Assembly (NCBI GenBank): GCA_963662155.1
Contig: OY759270.1
Location: forward strand, 8,946,961-9,010,960
Reading direction: 5' to 3'
From: Lamellibrachia columna
Lineage: Eukaryota; Annelida; Polychaeta; Sabellida; Siboglinidae
Length of the DNA: 64,000 bases
Below the pieces are notes generated by a model. It was not told the DNA's origin, searched no databases, and worked only from the letters and a program-made list of their open reading frames with translations. Of the stretch, positions 23,021 to 40,727 are shown piece by piece. Position 1 is the stretch's first letter, and the number at the start of each line of letters is the position of its first letter. A program made the translations under genes and the position numbers.

Positions 23021-24300
23021 CATTTAACGAACAATAATTTTTTAATCATATCTAATTAAATATGATTGTGCACACGTGACAAATAAAACTGTGTTAAAAC
23101 GAATTGGATTTGAATTTTTCTTTAGCCTAGGATTTTAACGTTTTGGAATTGATTTTTTGCAAGGCGGAATTAGAACTGATTTTTTGGAATGGACAAAACA
23201 GAATTGACCCCATGCCTGATATATTTCCTTCTTATGTATAGCTTGTACTAATACTATTGTGGGTTGCCGACAGTTGCCCCCTCCACCCACGGTATTCATT
23301 ACAGTGTTATCAGTCGACTTAGAATAAAATGTAATTAATACATCTCTATGAACTTCCGGTTATTACATGTGGGGTTTAATCTGATCAATAAAGAAAATTA
23401 ATTTTATATAATTTTGCCTTATTGTCAAGTCACAAGAATTCAGACAGAAATTGTAAAGTGTCATTATAGAAAGCAGACATGTAATCTGACAGTGTTCAAC
23501 TGGGTAGATGACGATGCCTTAGTAAGTTTCCTTTCCAGCTAGCTAGACATTGCATGGGTGAAATGCATTTTACTTAAATATTTAAATACTTTTAAACAGT
23601 TTTTGTAACTGCATTTGCACTTAATCACAATGAAAGTATTTGTACATTTTAAATATTTCCATAAAGAATTTGAAATGTAAACAGCAACAGTAGGCTTCTG
23701 TTGCACTATAGTCTATACTGTCTTTTGGTCGTGTTTCTCCCATGCATCTAACCCCCCCCCCAGGCTTAGCCTTACGCTTGCTGCTTGCTCTCTAGGCATT
23801 TAGAACACATGAGTATGAGACTTATTATGACTGTCAATAAATAATATCAAATTATTTTCTTGAATAATTTTGCCTAGTACATACGCCATGGCCCATGTTA
23901 TAAGGTTGCAGTATATCCTGTAGCACTTACTGAGTTATTGTTATTGTTCTGAGTACGGCCACGTATTGACGGTACGTATCAGTCGTATGATTACGTCGAA
24001 TATAAATCGGCGGATTGGAAAACACTCGTAATTATATCAAACTATTAACACTTACTCGCACTTTATTGTATTCATACATTTCGATTTACTGTGGGTCATA
24101 TATATGCTGACGTTGAAGCACAGCTGTGCTTATTGGGGTGGAACTATATTGTAATCGTAGTGATAAGTCACAATGGTAACGGTAATCCAATTTACTAACC
24201 TGGTTTCGGCTCGTCGCTTCCTACGCATCGCTCTGCCCTCTGATATCTGACGTTTCCTTGTCGCAGAATAGTCTGTAGATGCATGGTCATATGCGAAAAA
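22826..24300. other. Non-coding stretch inside candidate element
   Basis: AT-rich, with a GGAATTGATTTTTT-type degenerate repeat at 23130-23215 that resembles 21060-21200. No supported gene. Confidence 0.4.
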
Positions 24301-24399
24301 AAAGATCTAAGATGGAACGGTATCTTTGACTAAGAATGACATCTTGATGCTCACCGTCTGTCCATGCTCATCACATAGTCTTTTGTCTTGTTATCTGCA

Positions 24400-24545
24400 T
24401 CGGACAAGTGCTCACTCGCAGAGCCTGCGGCTGGCGGACACGGCAATTTCCGCATTTGCAACCACATTTTCCGCTGCAAATTCTTCCTGGGAAGTCGATC
24501 AAAAGTTTTTCCTTGCATTTGTAGTACTAGTTGATATATCCAGGA
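24400..24545 (-). pseudogene. Cys-rich block resembling the P2RX7-C domain start (inverted)
   Basis: The minus strand reads FPGRICSGKCGCKCGNCRV and continues to a later Cys. The CKCGNC string and its depth from the element end mirror the TCGNC motif at the left end. Only this one block is recognisable, so the call is tentative. It supports inverted related genes at the two ends of 17106-24835. Confidence 0.3.
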
Positions 24546-24843
24546 GCCATCCAGTGCACACCAGTTTTCTTTTTATTCGATTTTCCATGCGTTTCGGCCG
24601 TTTTTCCGAGAGGTTTTTACTGTGTGAACGCGGTGCCAGGAGCTCGTACTCAAACCACTCTGCCGCTGAGCCCCCCGCAGAGCAATATGGCGCCGCCCAG
24701 CGAAGATAATGGCAAAGTTAAAAAGGATATTACAAGATTACCGTGGCGTTGCGCCCATCATATAAGGGTGATATATACTGTAAATGGTATGTTATTATGT
24801 TTGGGCTATGGTTGTTCAAGTGCTTCACCCCCCCTTTAAGGCG

Positions 24844-25237
24844 ATTGTCTCTCACACGGGTTTGTAAGCAAGTCAACAGCTGCTGTCTGGGCAGGTTTGG
24901 ATGATCTCACACCAGAAAAAAGTTGTCTGGTAATTAGTGATGATACTGGGCTCGCGGTGTCTCGACAACTAATTATGACGTCTGTGTTAGGAACATACAG
25001 AAGCAACCACAGTGGTAGGGAGTAATTGGCTGCTACTCCGGCATTGTTTCTTTGAGCAAGTCTTTGTGAAGTAATAAAGTTATCAACCTACAGGTCTTTT
25101 CGTTTTGCTTGAATAACGGCTTAGCCATTTACTGTCCACTGTTTACTGCTCAGCGGCTGTTACCAACTTACCAGACATAGGGTAGCATATTATAATTAAC
25201 AGTTGGAATAATATGTAATAATAATATGTAATATATG
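24844..25237. other. Non-coding stretch
   Basis: No supported gene or repeat. Confidence 0.45.

Positions 25238-25331
<94 letters not shown>
25238..25331. repeat. (TA)n microsatellite
   Basis: About 94 bp of pure TA. Confidence 0.97.
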
Positions 25332-25333
<2 letters not shown>

Positions 25334-25464
25334 TACGATACAAACTACGATACATCAATTGTATTAAGTCTAGTTACGTAAAACAGATGCTTTATTAGTA
25401 AATAAAAAAACACTAATCGCATTTTATATGTGGCAAATACTTCAGCATGAGCTGTATCGGAAGA

Positions 25465-30908
<5,444 letters not shown>

Positions 30909-31146
30909 TCACTCTCTGGTGGAACATAAGCCATCAACGACTTCTTTCCACAGGACACGGTTGTTAGTTTGCACTTCCAGTTCTTTCCATTGATATTTTG
31001 CTTTAAGTATCTCTGATTCTACTTCTCAGCGCCAGGTGTTTATTGGTCTTCCCCTTTTTCTTTTGTCCTGAGGGTTCCCTGTGGGCGCCTGCCTTGTGAT
31101 GTATTGTTTTGGCTTTCTGAAAATATGTCTTATCCATTTCCACTTC
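30909..31146 (-). mobile_element. LINE ORF2 C-terminal relic
   Basis: The minus strand reads RHIFRKPKQYITRQAPTGNP, KRKRGRPINTWR, one TGA, then EVESEILKAKYQWKELE and NNRVLWKEVVDGLCSTRE with a final stop. This is the standard tail of an endonuclease-RT LINE family (GHVxRKP, KRKRGRPxxTWRR, W-K-ELE, DR-x2-WR-x2-V-x-GLCS). The frame is preserved apart from one stop, suggesting moderate age. Confidence 0.85.
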
Positions 31147-31559
31147 TTCCTTCTAATTTGATGTTAAATAGGTTCTTGGTTTGTTCTTTCACATAGTGCT
31201 TCACTGCTGTTTGTTTTTGGCCACTATATGCTTAGAATTCTTCATAGACACTTTTCTTGGTAATTATTTTCCATTACTTTTAAGGAAAACCTTTGATTAT
31301 CTTTTATAATTCCCAATCGTCCCTATGTTCCTTCCACCTGACAGTCAACATGTAATTTTCATGCAGACGACAGCTATCACAACCTACACTGTAGACAATT
31401 GACCGCGGACACGCGTTCGCTGAACTCTAATTTAACACTCAGCCAGCGAATTCTCGTTCCGCGATTTGTAGCAGATTAACAACACCCGGAAAATGTCAAA
31501 GCCACGACGGGCAGCTGCTGGGAAGCCCTTCCGACAGCAGTCACAACAAGTGATATTGG

Positions 31560-31560
<1 letters not shown>
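31147..31560. other. Non-coding stretch
   Basis: Antisense LINE similarity may continue a little to about 31300 but is not readable. Confidence 0.4.
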
Positions 31561-33075
<1,515 letters not shown>

Positions 33076-33419
33076 ACAGTTGGTTCTCACAACGGTGGCC
33101 GAGTTGACCTTTTGTCTGATTATAAGCAAACATGTGGCCATCAAAACTGCTAAAACACCTTGATATCACTGGCATATGCTACCAATGTGCTAAACAAGTT
33201 GTGTCAAAATCACTTATCTCTCATGACACATATGCGCTTACCCTCCAAGTTAGCTTTTTTTGCTAAACAGTTTTCCACGCTAACCAGTGTTTCGGGAATG
33301 TAGCCATCAAAATGCCACCAAATTCACTTGATTCTGCAACATCTCATTCCCAAAGGCCTGACATTTCAAACGTTCTAACGTTGCTGACTGAATACTATTT
33401 ATTCATCCCTTGATCGGGA

Positions 33420-33900
33420 AGGTCGTAGGTATGTTTTCTACGCCAGCCTGCTCTGTCTTCTGCTGTGTGCACCAGAACCGGTAAGCTTAGATACGTCCAG
33501 TCCTGTATTTTGTCCAGCCAGTTTTTTTAGGATACTTTGCAGGATGTTTTTGAGATGGTGTTGTGCCGAGTGACGTCGCCAAACCAGAAGAGGTTGCGTA
33601 GGTTCATCGTTGACAACAAGGGTTCTTGCTTTCCAGCGAGGGAGTCCACTTGCTGTCTCACATATTCGTTTGTTTTGTGTTCGGTGTAAGAAATAAAGAG
33701 GAGTTTCCTGAAACATTTAATTTCGAATGCTTGTATGCGTATCTCTGTCTCATCTGTCAGAGTCCAACTCTCGTATCCATAGAGTAGGGTGCATGCTGCC
33801 ATTTCTCTGTTCAGCTTAAGCTTGATTTGGAAGCTGATTTCCCTACTCTTCCAGATGACGTTTAGTCTTGACATAGCAGACGTGTCTAAACCCCAGTTGT
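33420..33900 (-). mobile_element. LINE ORF2 C-terminal relic (RTE-like)
   Basis: The minus strand reads SRLNVIWKSREIS, IKLKLNREMAACTLLYGYES, WTLTDETEIRIQAFEIKCFR and YTEHKTNEYVRQQVDSLAGK, then QEPLLSTMNLRNLFWFGDVT and RHNTISKT. A frameshift follows and the end reads GLDVSKLTGSGAHSRRQSRL. This is the familiar tail of a widespread animal endonuclease-RT family (ILLYGCESWTLT, RISYTEHKTNEYVR, QEPLL, FGHVTRHDSLSKT). One frameshift is evident; otherwise it is well preserved. Confidence 0.85.
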
Positions 33901-34277
33901 ATTTATCAACATAAACGCAACAAGCCTTAGGCTATCGCAAGGTCACGGGCTTATAGATACGCAGATTTGTAGTTGTGCGAAACTATTCTTACACGCCGGA
34001 CCAACATAATCTGTAAGTGTACCCTATTAGCTGACTCGATGATTGCGAGCTACTCTCAGTCTGCGGCTGACACTGAAAGCGTTAGGTGTGTCCTTTGGCT
34101 GGCATTTGTGGAGCATGAACAAGTAAATGATTGCCGACCCTGCTTCGACCGACGTGTCAAATGAAAAATGCGGTGAATGCACTTATGCTGCTGCCAGGCT
34201 CTCTATCTTGGAATCGATCGGTATGTATAAGGGTAGGTGTGCATGCAGCAAAAATAAATCAGTTTCTCGTAAATAGA
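33901..34277. other. Non-coding stretch
   Basis: No supported gene. Confidence 0.45.
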
Positions 34278-34595
34278 TTAGGCCTAGATGCAGGCAGCGT
34301 CGTTATGTTAGAGATAACCGTAGTTCGCGTAGTTACTAACGTATGTTTTGTTGGGAAAGCTATTGTGGCCTCTTCTTCTATAGTATATTTCTATAGTATA
34401 TGTTTATATTTTACAGATAAGATGAATGAGTTCAACTACAGTTTCGAGTAAATCGATTAGATGCAGTCAGTGTCATCACATTAAATCTATCCACTGGTGC
34501 GTGGTTGCGGAATGCATGTTTTGTTGGAAAAGATTGCATTGTACTATTGTTTACAGCTTCCTGTTAAAGTTAATATATTGCCGATACGATAAATG
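34278..34595. repeat. Two diverged tandem copies of a roughly 160-bp unit
   Basis: TTAG(GCC)TAGATGCAG(G/T)CAG and TGTTTTGTTGG(G/A)AAAG followed by ATA(A)GAT(G/A)AATGAG recur in order at about 34278-34435 and 34455-34595. Confidence 0.5.
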
Positions 34596-34599
34596 AGTA

Positions 34600-35380
34600 T
34601 AATTACCGATGGCCGCGTCTTTAATTACAGACAACGCAACGGCATATAGAATGGGTGATTAATTACAAAGGCCCACGTCAATTAACAAACTCGTGATTCT
34701 GCATCACAGCACCCGAATCGATCGTTTGCCATTTAATCTCATATTATGCACTTTATAACTTGCCTAGCTAATATAAGCGCTTTGTTGTCCTCTCCACGCA
34801 TTTAGAAAAAAACATAAATTTAAATGATTACACGTTATACGAAGAAACAATAAAAACTGTAACAGGCTGTCAGCCGCTAACACGAAGATCGAGCACATAA
34901 ATAAAACTTTATAGCAAACACGGATGGAATAAAACATCGCAAGCAGCATGGTATTTCCATAAACTGGATTTTAAAACGTTCTCAACTTGACATGATGGGT
35001 TGAACGAGTGTCAGAAAGACGCCCGCTTTCCTGGAAAGAATATAATGTATAAACACAAACCTGACGTATGGTCGTTGAATTTTTATAATTTTCGACGTTT
35101 TGACACCAACGGAAAAAATACCCTGGGTAACGTATCACTGTGGACAGGAGCATAATCAGGAAGTATAATTGGCATTTAAATGATTTCACGAAACTAAGTG
35201 TCCCGCGTTAGGACGTTATGGCAATCTATACATACCGTCAACATTTAGATTATCTTAATAAAAATGACCCTCAAAGAGAAAGCCTCGTGGAAACACTTTA
35301 ATTTACAGCATTTTCATGTCCACACTGAATGTCGAAGTTTTATTTGCCACTCGTTTTTTATCTCTTTCTGATGCTTCATA
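34600..35380. other. Non-coding stretch
   Basis: AT-rich, with no supported gene. Confidence 0.45.
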
Positions 35381-35818
35381 AATCATCGCGAATATGCATA
35401 ACAACTGAAGTTTACGGAGTAACGGGTAACAAAACAACATTGGTCAGTCTGCCGACCACAACAAAGTAGCTGTTTTACAGGAGAGTGGTTCATGTAACCT
35501 ATCACGGATGAAATAGAAGAGGTGTTTTTATCGTTGCTGTTGCAATTGATTTTACAGCTGTGTCGTGTTACGAAGAAACCCCCGCGGTCCATAGCGCGTA
35601 GGCCCTGCAATGTGGCAGTCAACATATGTTACGAAACGTAGGCCCTGCAATGTGGCAGTCAACATATGTTACGAAACGTTGATGCATTTCATCCATACTT
35701 GGGTATTTTTTTACCCACTGACTGACTGACTGATTTATTGATTGATTGAATGGCTGAATGATTAAGTGACTCATTCACTCACTTGTTTGCCCATTCGTTC
35801 ATTCATTGGCTCGCTCGC

Positions 35819-36105
35819 TAACTCACTCACTCACTCACTCACTCACTCACTCACTCACTCACTCACTCACTCACTCATTCACTCACTCACTCACTCACTC
35901 ACTCACTCACTCACTCACTAACTCACTCACTCACTCACTCACTAACTAACTAACTCACTCACTCACTCAATCTCTTACTCACCCACTCACTCACTCACTC
36001 ACTCACTCACTCACTCACGCACTCACTCACTCACTCACTCAATCTCTCACTCACCCACCCACTCACTCACTCACTCACTCACGCACTCACTCACTCACTA
36101 CCTAC
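35819..36105. repeat. (ACTC)n array
   Basis: About 285 bp of ACTC units with CATT, ACTA and CCAC variants. Confidence 0.97.
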
Positions 36106-36474
36106 TCGTTTTTCCTTTCTTTCTGGTGTATAATAAATCGAGTGTAAACGCCACAGCTGAAGCTTACGGAAGAAAGTGTTAGAAAAACAACATTACTCAG
36201 TATGTCACCCACAGGAATCGGACTGCAACGTGCGAAGTGTCCCGGGACTTGACAGCTGTTTTACAGGAGTGGTTCTACGCTACTCATTTAACGGTATATG
36301 TTTTATAAATGATCAAATAGAAGAGATGTTTTTAGCGTTGTTGTTGTAGTTCATTTCGCAACTGGGTCATGCTAGGAGGAAAGCCCCCGAGGTTTACAAC
36401 GTCTACAGTTCGACAGAAAACAAACATTGCCGATTGTTGAAGCATTTCGTTCTTGGGTTTCTTCTTACCCCATC

Positions 36475-36609
36475 CACTCACTGACTCACTGACTCACCGA
36501 CTCACTCACTGACTCACACACTGGCACACTGACTCACTGACTCACTCCCTGACTGGCTGGCTTTCTGGCTGGCTGGCTGGCTGGCTCGCTGACTGGCTGG
36601 CTGGCTGGA

Positions 36610-36640
<31 letters not shown>

Positions 36641-36880
36641 TTGACCGGCTCGCTCGATCGCTCGCTCTCACACTCACTCATTGACGCACTGACTCATTAA
36701 CTCATTCACTAATTCACTCATTCACTCACTAAATCACTCACTCTTTAACCCACGCAAACACCCCCACCCACCCACCCACCCACCCACCCACCCACCCACC
36801 CACCCACCCACCCACCCACCCACCCACCCACCCACCCACCCACCCCACCAACCAACCAACCAACCAACCAACCAACCAAC
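36475..36880. repeat. Tetranucleotide series (ACTG)(GGCT)(ACTC)(CCCA)(CCAA)
   Basis: Successive blocks of different tetranucleotides: ACTG/ACTC at 36475-36550, GGCT at 36551-36645, mixed ACTC to about 36745, CCCA at 36763-36845, and CCAA at 36846-36880. Each block differs from the next by one or two substitutions in the unit. Confidence 0.93.
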
Positions 36881-38520
36881 GTAACAAATCTGGAACCTTG
36901 CAAGGAATTACTGATCATCGTGTAACGAAGTTTAATTGTGTTATCCCCAAAAGGGACGACGCGCACATCGATTTTGTCTTAGTATACTACCACGCACACA
37001 ATCACGCATGCACGCATGCAGAAACGCGTTCATGTACAGACAGGCACCCACTCATGTCGTATAACGTGTCTTCGCCTCGCTACAACCCAAGGCACTTACG
37101 TGGCGCCCATTGCGCGACACTGGGTATTATACGAATTGATCTACACACATCGCCTAATCAATGTTTCCATGAAGGAATAGTTCGCACGGCAGAATAGAGC
37201 ACTAACTCATGTTCGCGAGTACGAACGCTCGAGTGTGCAGGAAAAGACGGTCACGAGTGATCGTCATACCGTGACAAATGCTTAGCCATTGCTCGTCCAG
37301 TGACGCGAACTTCTCTATAGCTGCGTTAGGGCTGGGTTGTTGTAAATGCGTGATGTGTAATGAATTACAATTGCATTGTAATTGTAATCGATATTTTTTT
37401 TATAGAATAATGTAATTATGATGTTGTATAATTGTAATTGATCATTATAATTGACAATTACAGCTAAACCTACACTGGCAGCAAGAATGCACGAATTCGT
37501 CTAAAAGTTAATGATACATATAATCTGTTTTATATAGAACAATATATTTTCTTCAGCCTATGAACTATTTCAATTGACCCCTTATGAAGCATTGCAATTG
37601 CATTTGTGAACGCTGTCATTCTAATTGTAACGGATCGTTTTGAAGTGATGTAATTGTAATTGAGCTTTGTGATGCTACATAATTGTAATTGATCATTGTA
37701 ATTGAACCCAAACATGTTTGTTACTACGTTCGGTGTAGTTTCAGCCGGCACAGAGGCTTCCGCGTTCCTGTCGACAACCCAGATATATAACGCCGTTATC
37801 TCGTCGGCGGCAGGCGTCGATTCAATGACGTGGTGACGCCTAGAGGCCACTGAGTTGACAGGACTGTCGCACATCGGCAGCCACAACATTTGTTTCCTGG
37901 AAGAAGCTTCACTCCAGAGTGCAATGAAATATTCATACACTATAGGTCGTTAAATATCAGACGGTCACGCCCCGTTTTGGCTGCAGTGTGCCAATGCGGT
38001 ACTCGGGAGCAGAGCGATTAAGCTGAGGCGTGAACAGTGTGCTGGCGGCAGGCAGAGAATGCCTTGTCAGAAAAAAACCTCCAAAACCTGGAGTTCTGGA
38101 GTCTTACCAAAGAACAGTTGAAAAAAGACACTTGCTCTCTAATGAATTCGCCGTCAATGCAGGATCAATATTACGTAGAAACGTGAAAAAGGGTGGTGTT
38201 ACTTGAGGGTTCGCCAGGGGGTTTAGCTTTGCGTACGTGTGGTTGCTAAAACGCAGATATTTCGCAGGAAATAAACATTCAATAATCAGTCTAAGGATCT
38301 GAGAGTGGCACTCGTGTGAGGCAACAGAGTCTAAGATCGCAAGACGACTAATCGAGATGCGTCAAGATATGACGGTACTCATCCTATAGATGGCCATAGA
38401 TATGACTGGGTGCTCCGTAGTCAGATATGTCCAGATAGGTCTTCACGAATCATGTGGGCTGCCCGTGTAAGAATCACCAACACTCGGGTTAATATTCCAT
38501 CTAACGGTTGCCGTCCGACT
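36881..38520. other. Non-coding region with AATTGTAATTG-rich repeat
   Basis: Positions 37365-37470 and 37570-37700 contain many GTAATTGTAATTGATCATT-type motifs. The rest holds no supported gene. ORFs at 36898-37197 and 37530-37940 lack recognisable domains. Confidence 0.5.
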
Positions 38521-38559
38521 AATGACGTATTTGTTTCAAATTGACAACGCGCTGCTCGC

Positions 38560-38567
38560 TATTTAAA
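38560..38567 (+). promoter_or_regulatory. TATA-like box upstream of GPCR gene
   Basis: TATTTAAA lies about 180 bases before the GPCR start codon, at the point where the DNA becomes GC-rich. Such a box would place the transcript start near 38595. Weak evidence on its own. Confidence 0.3.
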
Positions 38568-38743
38568 GAACGCGTCGAACAAGCGCAATCTCAAAATGCC
38601 GCGCGGTCGTGTTGTAGAGACAGCAATGAAAGTATTATGAAAATAATCGTTTCGTGTGATGCCTGGCTCGATGTAGGCCGCCGAGCGGCACTTGACGGCT
38701 CACCATCGACTGGAGGTGTCCACACAGCCGCGGAAAACCAGAC

Positions 38744-39064
38744 ATGAACGACACTGCAATGACCGCCGTCTTCCTCGACGACGACGGCGCGGACAACGAG
38801 AGGTGTGTCGTCGTCTCCAAGTTTGTCATCAACTCGGTCGTTGCCGGCCTGCTCTGTGTGCTCGGCTTCGTTGGGAATTGCTTCTCGTTCGCCGTGCTCA
38901 CGCGGGACACGACGGCGCCGCTCGCGTCCTTTCTCCTGCGAGTCCTCGCCGTCACCGACAACCTCTTCTTGGTCGTCTGGTTCGTCAACTTCTCTCTCAA
39001 CGATGCTCTGGTTCTGTTCGACGTCCCGCCGCAGGGCAACAGTTGGCTCTGGCGTCACACCCAG
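38744..39064 (+). CDS. FMRFamide-receptor-like GPCR, exon 1
   Basis: Class A rhodopsin-like receptor of the FMRFamide-receptor group, expected in the plasma membrane and coupled to G proteins. This exon gives residues 1-107: a short extracellular N-terminus with a possible glycosylation site (NDT at 2-4), TM1 at about 25-52 with the conserved GN (44-45), and TM2 at about 59-83 with LAVTD (Asp72). It ends CAC ACC CAG followed by GTAGGC, a phase-0 donor, and continues at 40728. I chose the ATG at 38744 as the first in this frame. The ORF track frame runs a few codons into the intron. The exon is clearly more GC-rich than its surroundings. The ligand cannot be read from the sequence. Confidence 0.85.
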
Positions 39065-40727
39065 GTAGGCTGCTCGGCTCGCACCATCCGGTGTAGCTAG
39101 TTCAATACACTACCCCTCGGAAACACTACGGTAATGTTTTCAACGTGCGCACAAAACATTACGCAGGCCAAGTTAACGTATTGAGCTGCACAATTTACCA
39201 TTTATGATAACCACTGGTGATAATAAACATAATTATGTTAGGATTATATTTACATAACCTTTATTGCAACATTCTGTCACGCTGATGTTTGAATTATATT
39301 ATATTGAGTTATATTCACCTTTGGGCTGGGCCGTCCGGTTGAGGCAAAATTGAAGTTCTATTGAGACATATGTTTGTCAATTGTAATATGAATTAAACAT
39401 TTTAGATGTGTCGACCGTGGTCGTGATCATTATGTCGAGTTCCAGAAAGGCTCACTTCATCAGTGTTCTCGCCAAAAAGGTGTTCTTGTCAAGTTGAACG
39501 CGTATCTTGATAACGTATTTAAAACGAAATGTTCAAAGTAGAAAAACACAAGAATATCTCGATGACATATTTGGAAATGGAATGTTTACGTTAGGTAGAA
39601 CATGAATACATTGATAGCATAATTCCAACGAAATGTTTGTCGTAAGTGATTTATGATAACATATTTATAAACGAAATGTTTGCGTTACACAGAACATACG
39701 TATCGTGGCAGCATATGTGGAAAAGAAATGTTTACGTTACACAGAACATACGTATAGTGGCAGCATATGTGGAAACAAAATTTTCGTTTAGGTAGAGCTA
39801 AAAAATTTTATTTTAACTTATGCAACTTGGAGGAAGAAATAACCTATATTTCATGGGAGATTTAGATTGTCATTTATTAATGAAATTACAATATTGATAA
39901 AGGCTACGCTAATATGGTTAGTTTCATATTTAAAGTCTCGTGAACATAATTAATAATATACTTGATTCCACTATGAAGTACCGCTAATTGTGTGCGTGCG
40001 CGCCTGTGTGCGCGCGTGTGCGTGTGTGTGTTGTGCGAGTTATGTATGTTGCGAGCATAACTGTGCGTAGGTGTGCGTGCGTATGTGCGTGCGTGCGGCG
40101 TGCATGCGTGTGTATAGGTTTGTGCATATGTGTGTGCTCGCGCGCGCATGCACATTTGTCTTCATCCAAACATGCTTCGTTTGTCCTATTTAAGTTGTCA
40201 TGACTTCTCTGTATCACTCGTTCCACTTGTTATATTCGTCTTATTGTTCTACGCAGCCAGCCAATGTGCTTAAAAGTGTGCTCTTTCTAGATCCTCTAAA
40301 TAATGCAATTGTGGGTAGTCTTCTGTTTGAGCCCATCTGCGACATGGTTTTACGTCATCGTTTTATGTCCAGTTGTTCGGGCTCCTTACAAACCCACTGA
40401 TACACCTCGATGTAGCGTGTGGCAATGCGTTGTCTTGCACCGTGCCATTAATAACATCCCCTGTGACCCAACCATCTGCTGCCCTCACAATTGTTTCCAG
40501 CTTTCAGTAAATTTCATCACGCCTCTGTATGATATAGATACTTTAGTCATCAATACCAATATGTTATTATTAGTATTAGTAGATGCAATATAGCATTGTA
40601 TATTGCCATGCTACATACAATATATGTGCTCAATGCATACATAGCCTACACATCTAACAATTTCCATATATTCAGTCACAATAATTTTTATTCATTCGAT
40701 TTGGTTCGTTCCTGATTCTCTTTGCAG
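39065..40727 (+). other. GPCR intron, with degenerate repeats
   Basis: 1,663-bp phase-0 intron, GTAGGC ... CTCTTTGCAG. Positions 39470-39800 hold about five diverged copies of a roughly 60-bp unit (GAAATGTTTACGTTA, CACAGAACATACGTAT, GGCAGCATATGTGGAAA). A GT/GC-rich tract follows at 39990-40150. Confidence 0.8.

Larger units (their letters stand above)
17106..24835. mobile_element. Candidate 7.7-kb TTAA-bordered element with inverted ends
   Basis: TTAA sits immediately outside both ends (17102-17105 and 24836-24839). The left end is AGGGGAACTGAAGCA and the right end reverse-complemented is AGGGGGGGTGAAGCA. Both ends share the 13-mer GAGTGGTTTGAGT at matching depth (17279-17291, and antisense at 24648-24660), preceded by a CGCCATNTTG block. 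Both then lead into sequence encoding a CGNC cysteine motif pointing inward. TTAA duplication is known for Kolobok and piggyBac transposons. No intact transposase is seen. Two related elements in opposite orientation is an alternative. Confidence 0.45.
35380..36880. repeat. Tandem segmental duplication (about 750 bp unit) including tetranucleotide arrays
   Basis: Unit 1 (about 35395-36125) and unit 2 (about 36140-36880) share in order GAAG(T/C)TTACGGA, AACAACATT, GCTGTTTTACAGGAG, AATAGAAGAG(G/A)TGTTTTTA, a GTTACGAAGAAACCCCC / GCTAGGAGGAAAGCCCCC block and TTGGGT(A/T)TTT, and then each runs into ACTG/ACTC tetranucleotide arrays. Unit 1 additionally has a perfect 40-bp tandem duplication at 35598-35637 and 35638-35677. 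Confidence 0.7.

Noticed and set aside
24326..24839. Plus-strand ORFs of 102-127 codons
   Set aside because: No domain. The minus strand in the same place carries the CGNC block, which fits better with the inverted element ends.
38591..39058. Antisense and shifted ORFs over GPCR exon 1 (and 40841-41536 over exon 2)
   Set aside because: Shadows of GC-rich coding sequence; only the plus-frame reading shows TM motifs.
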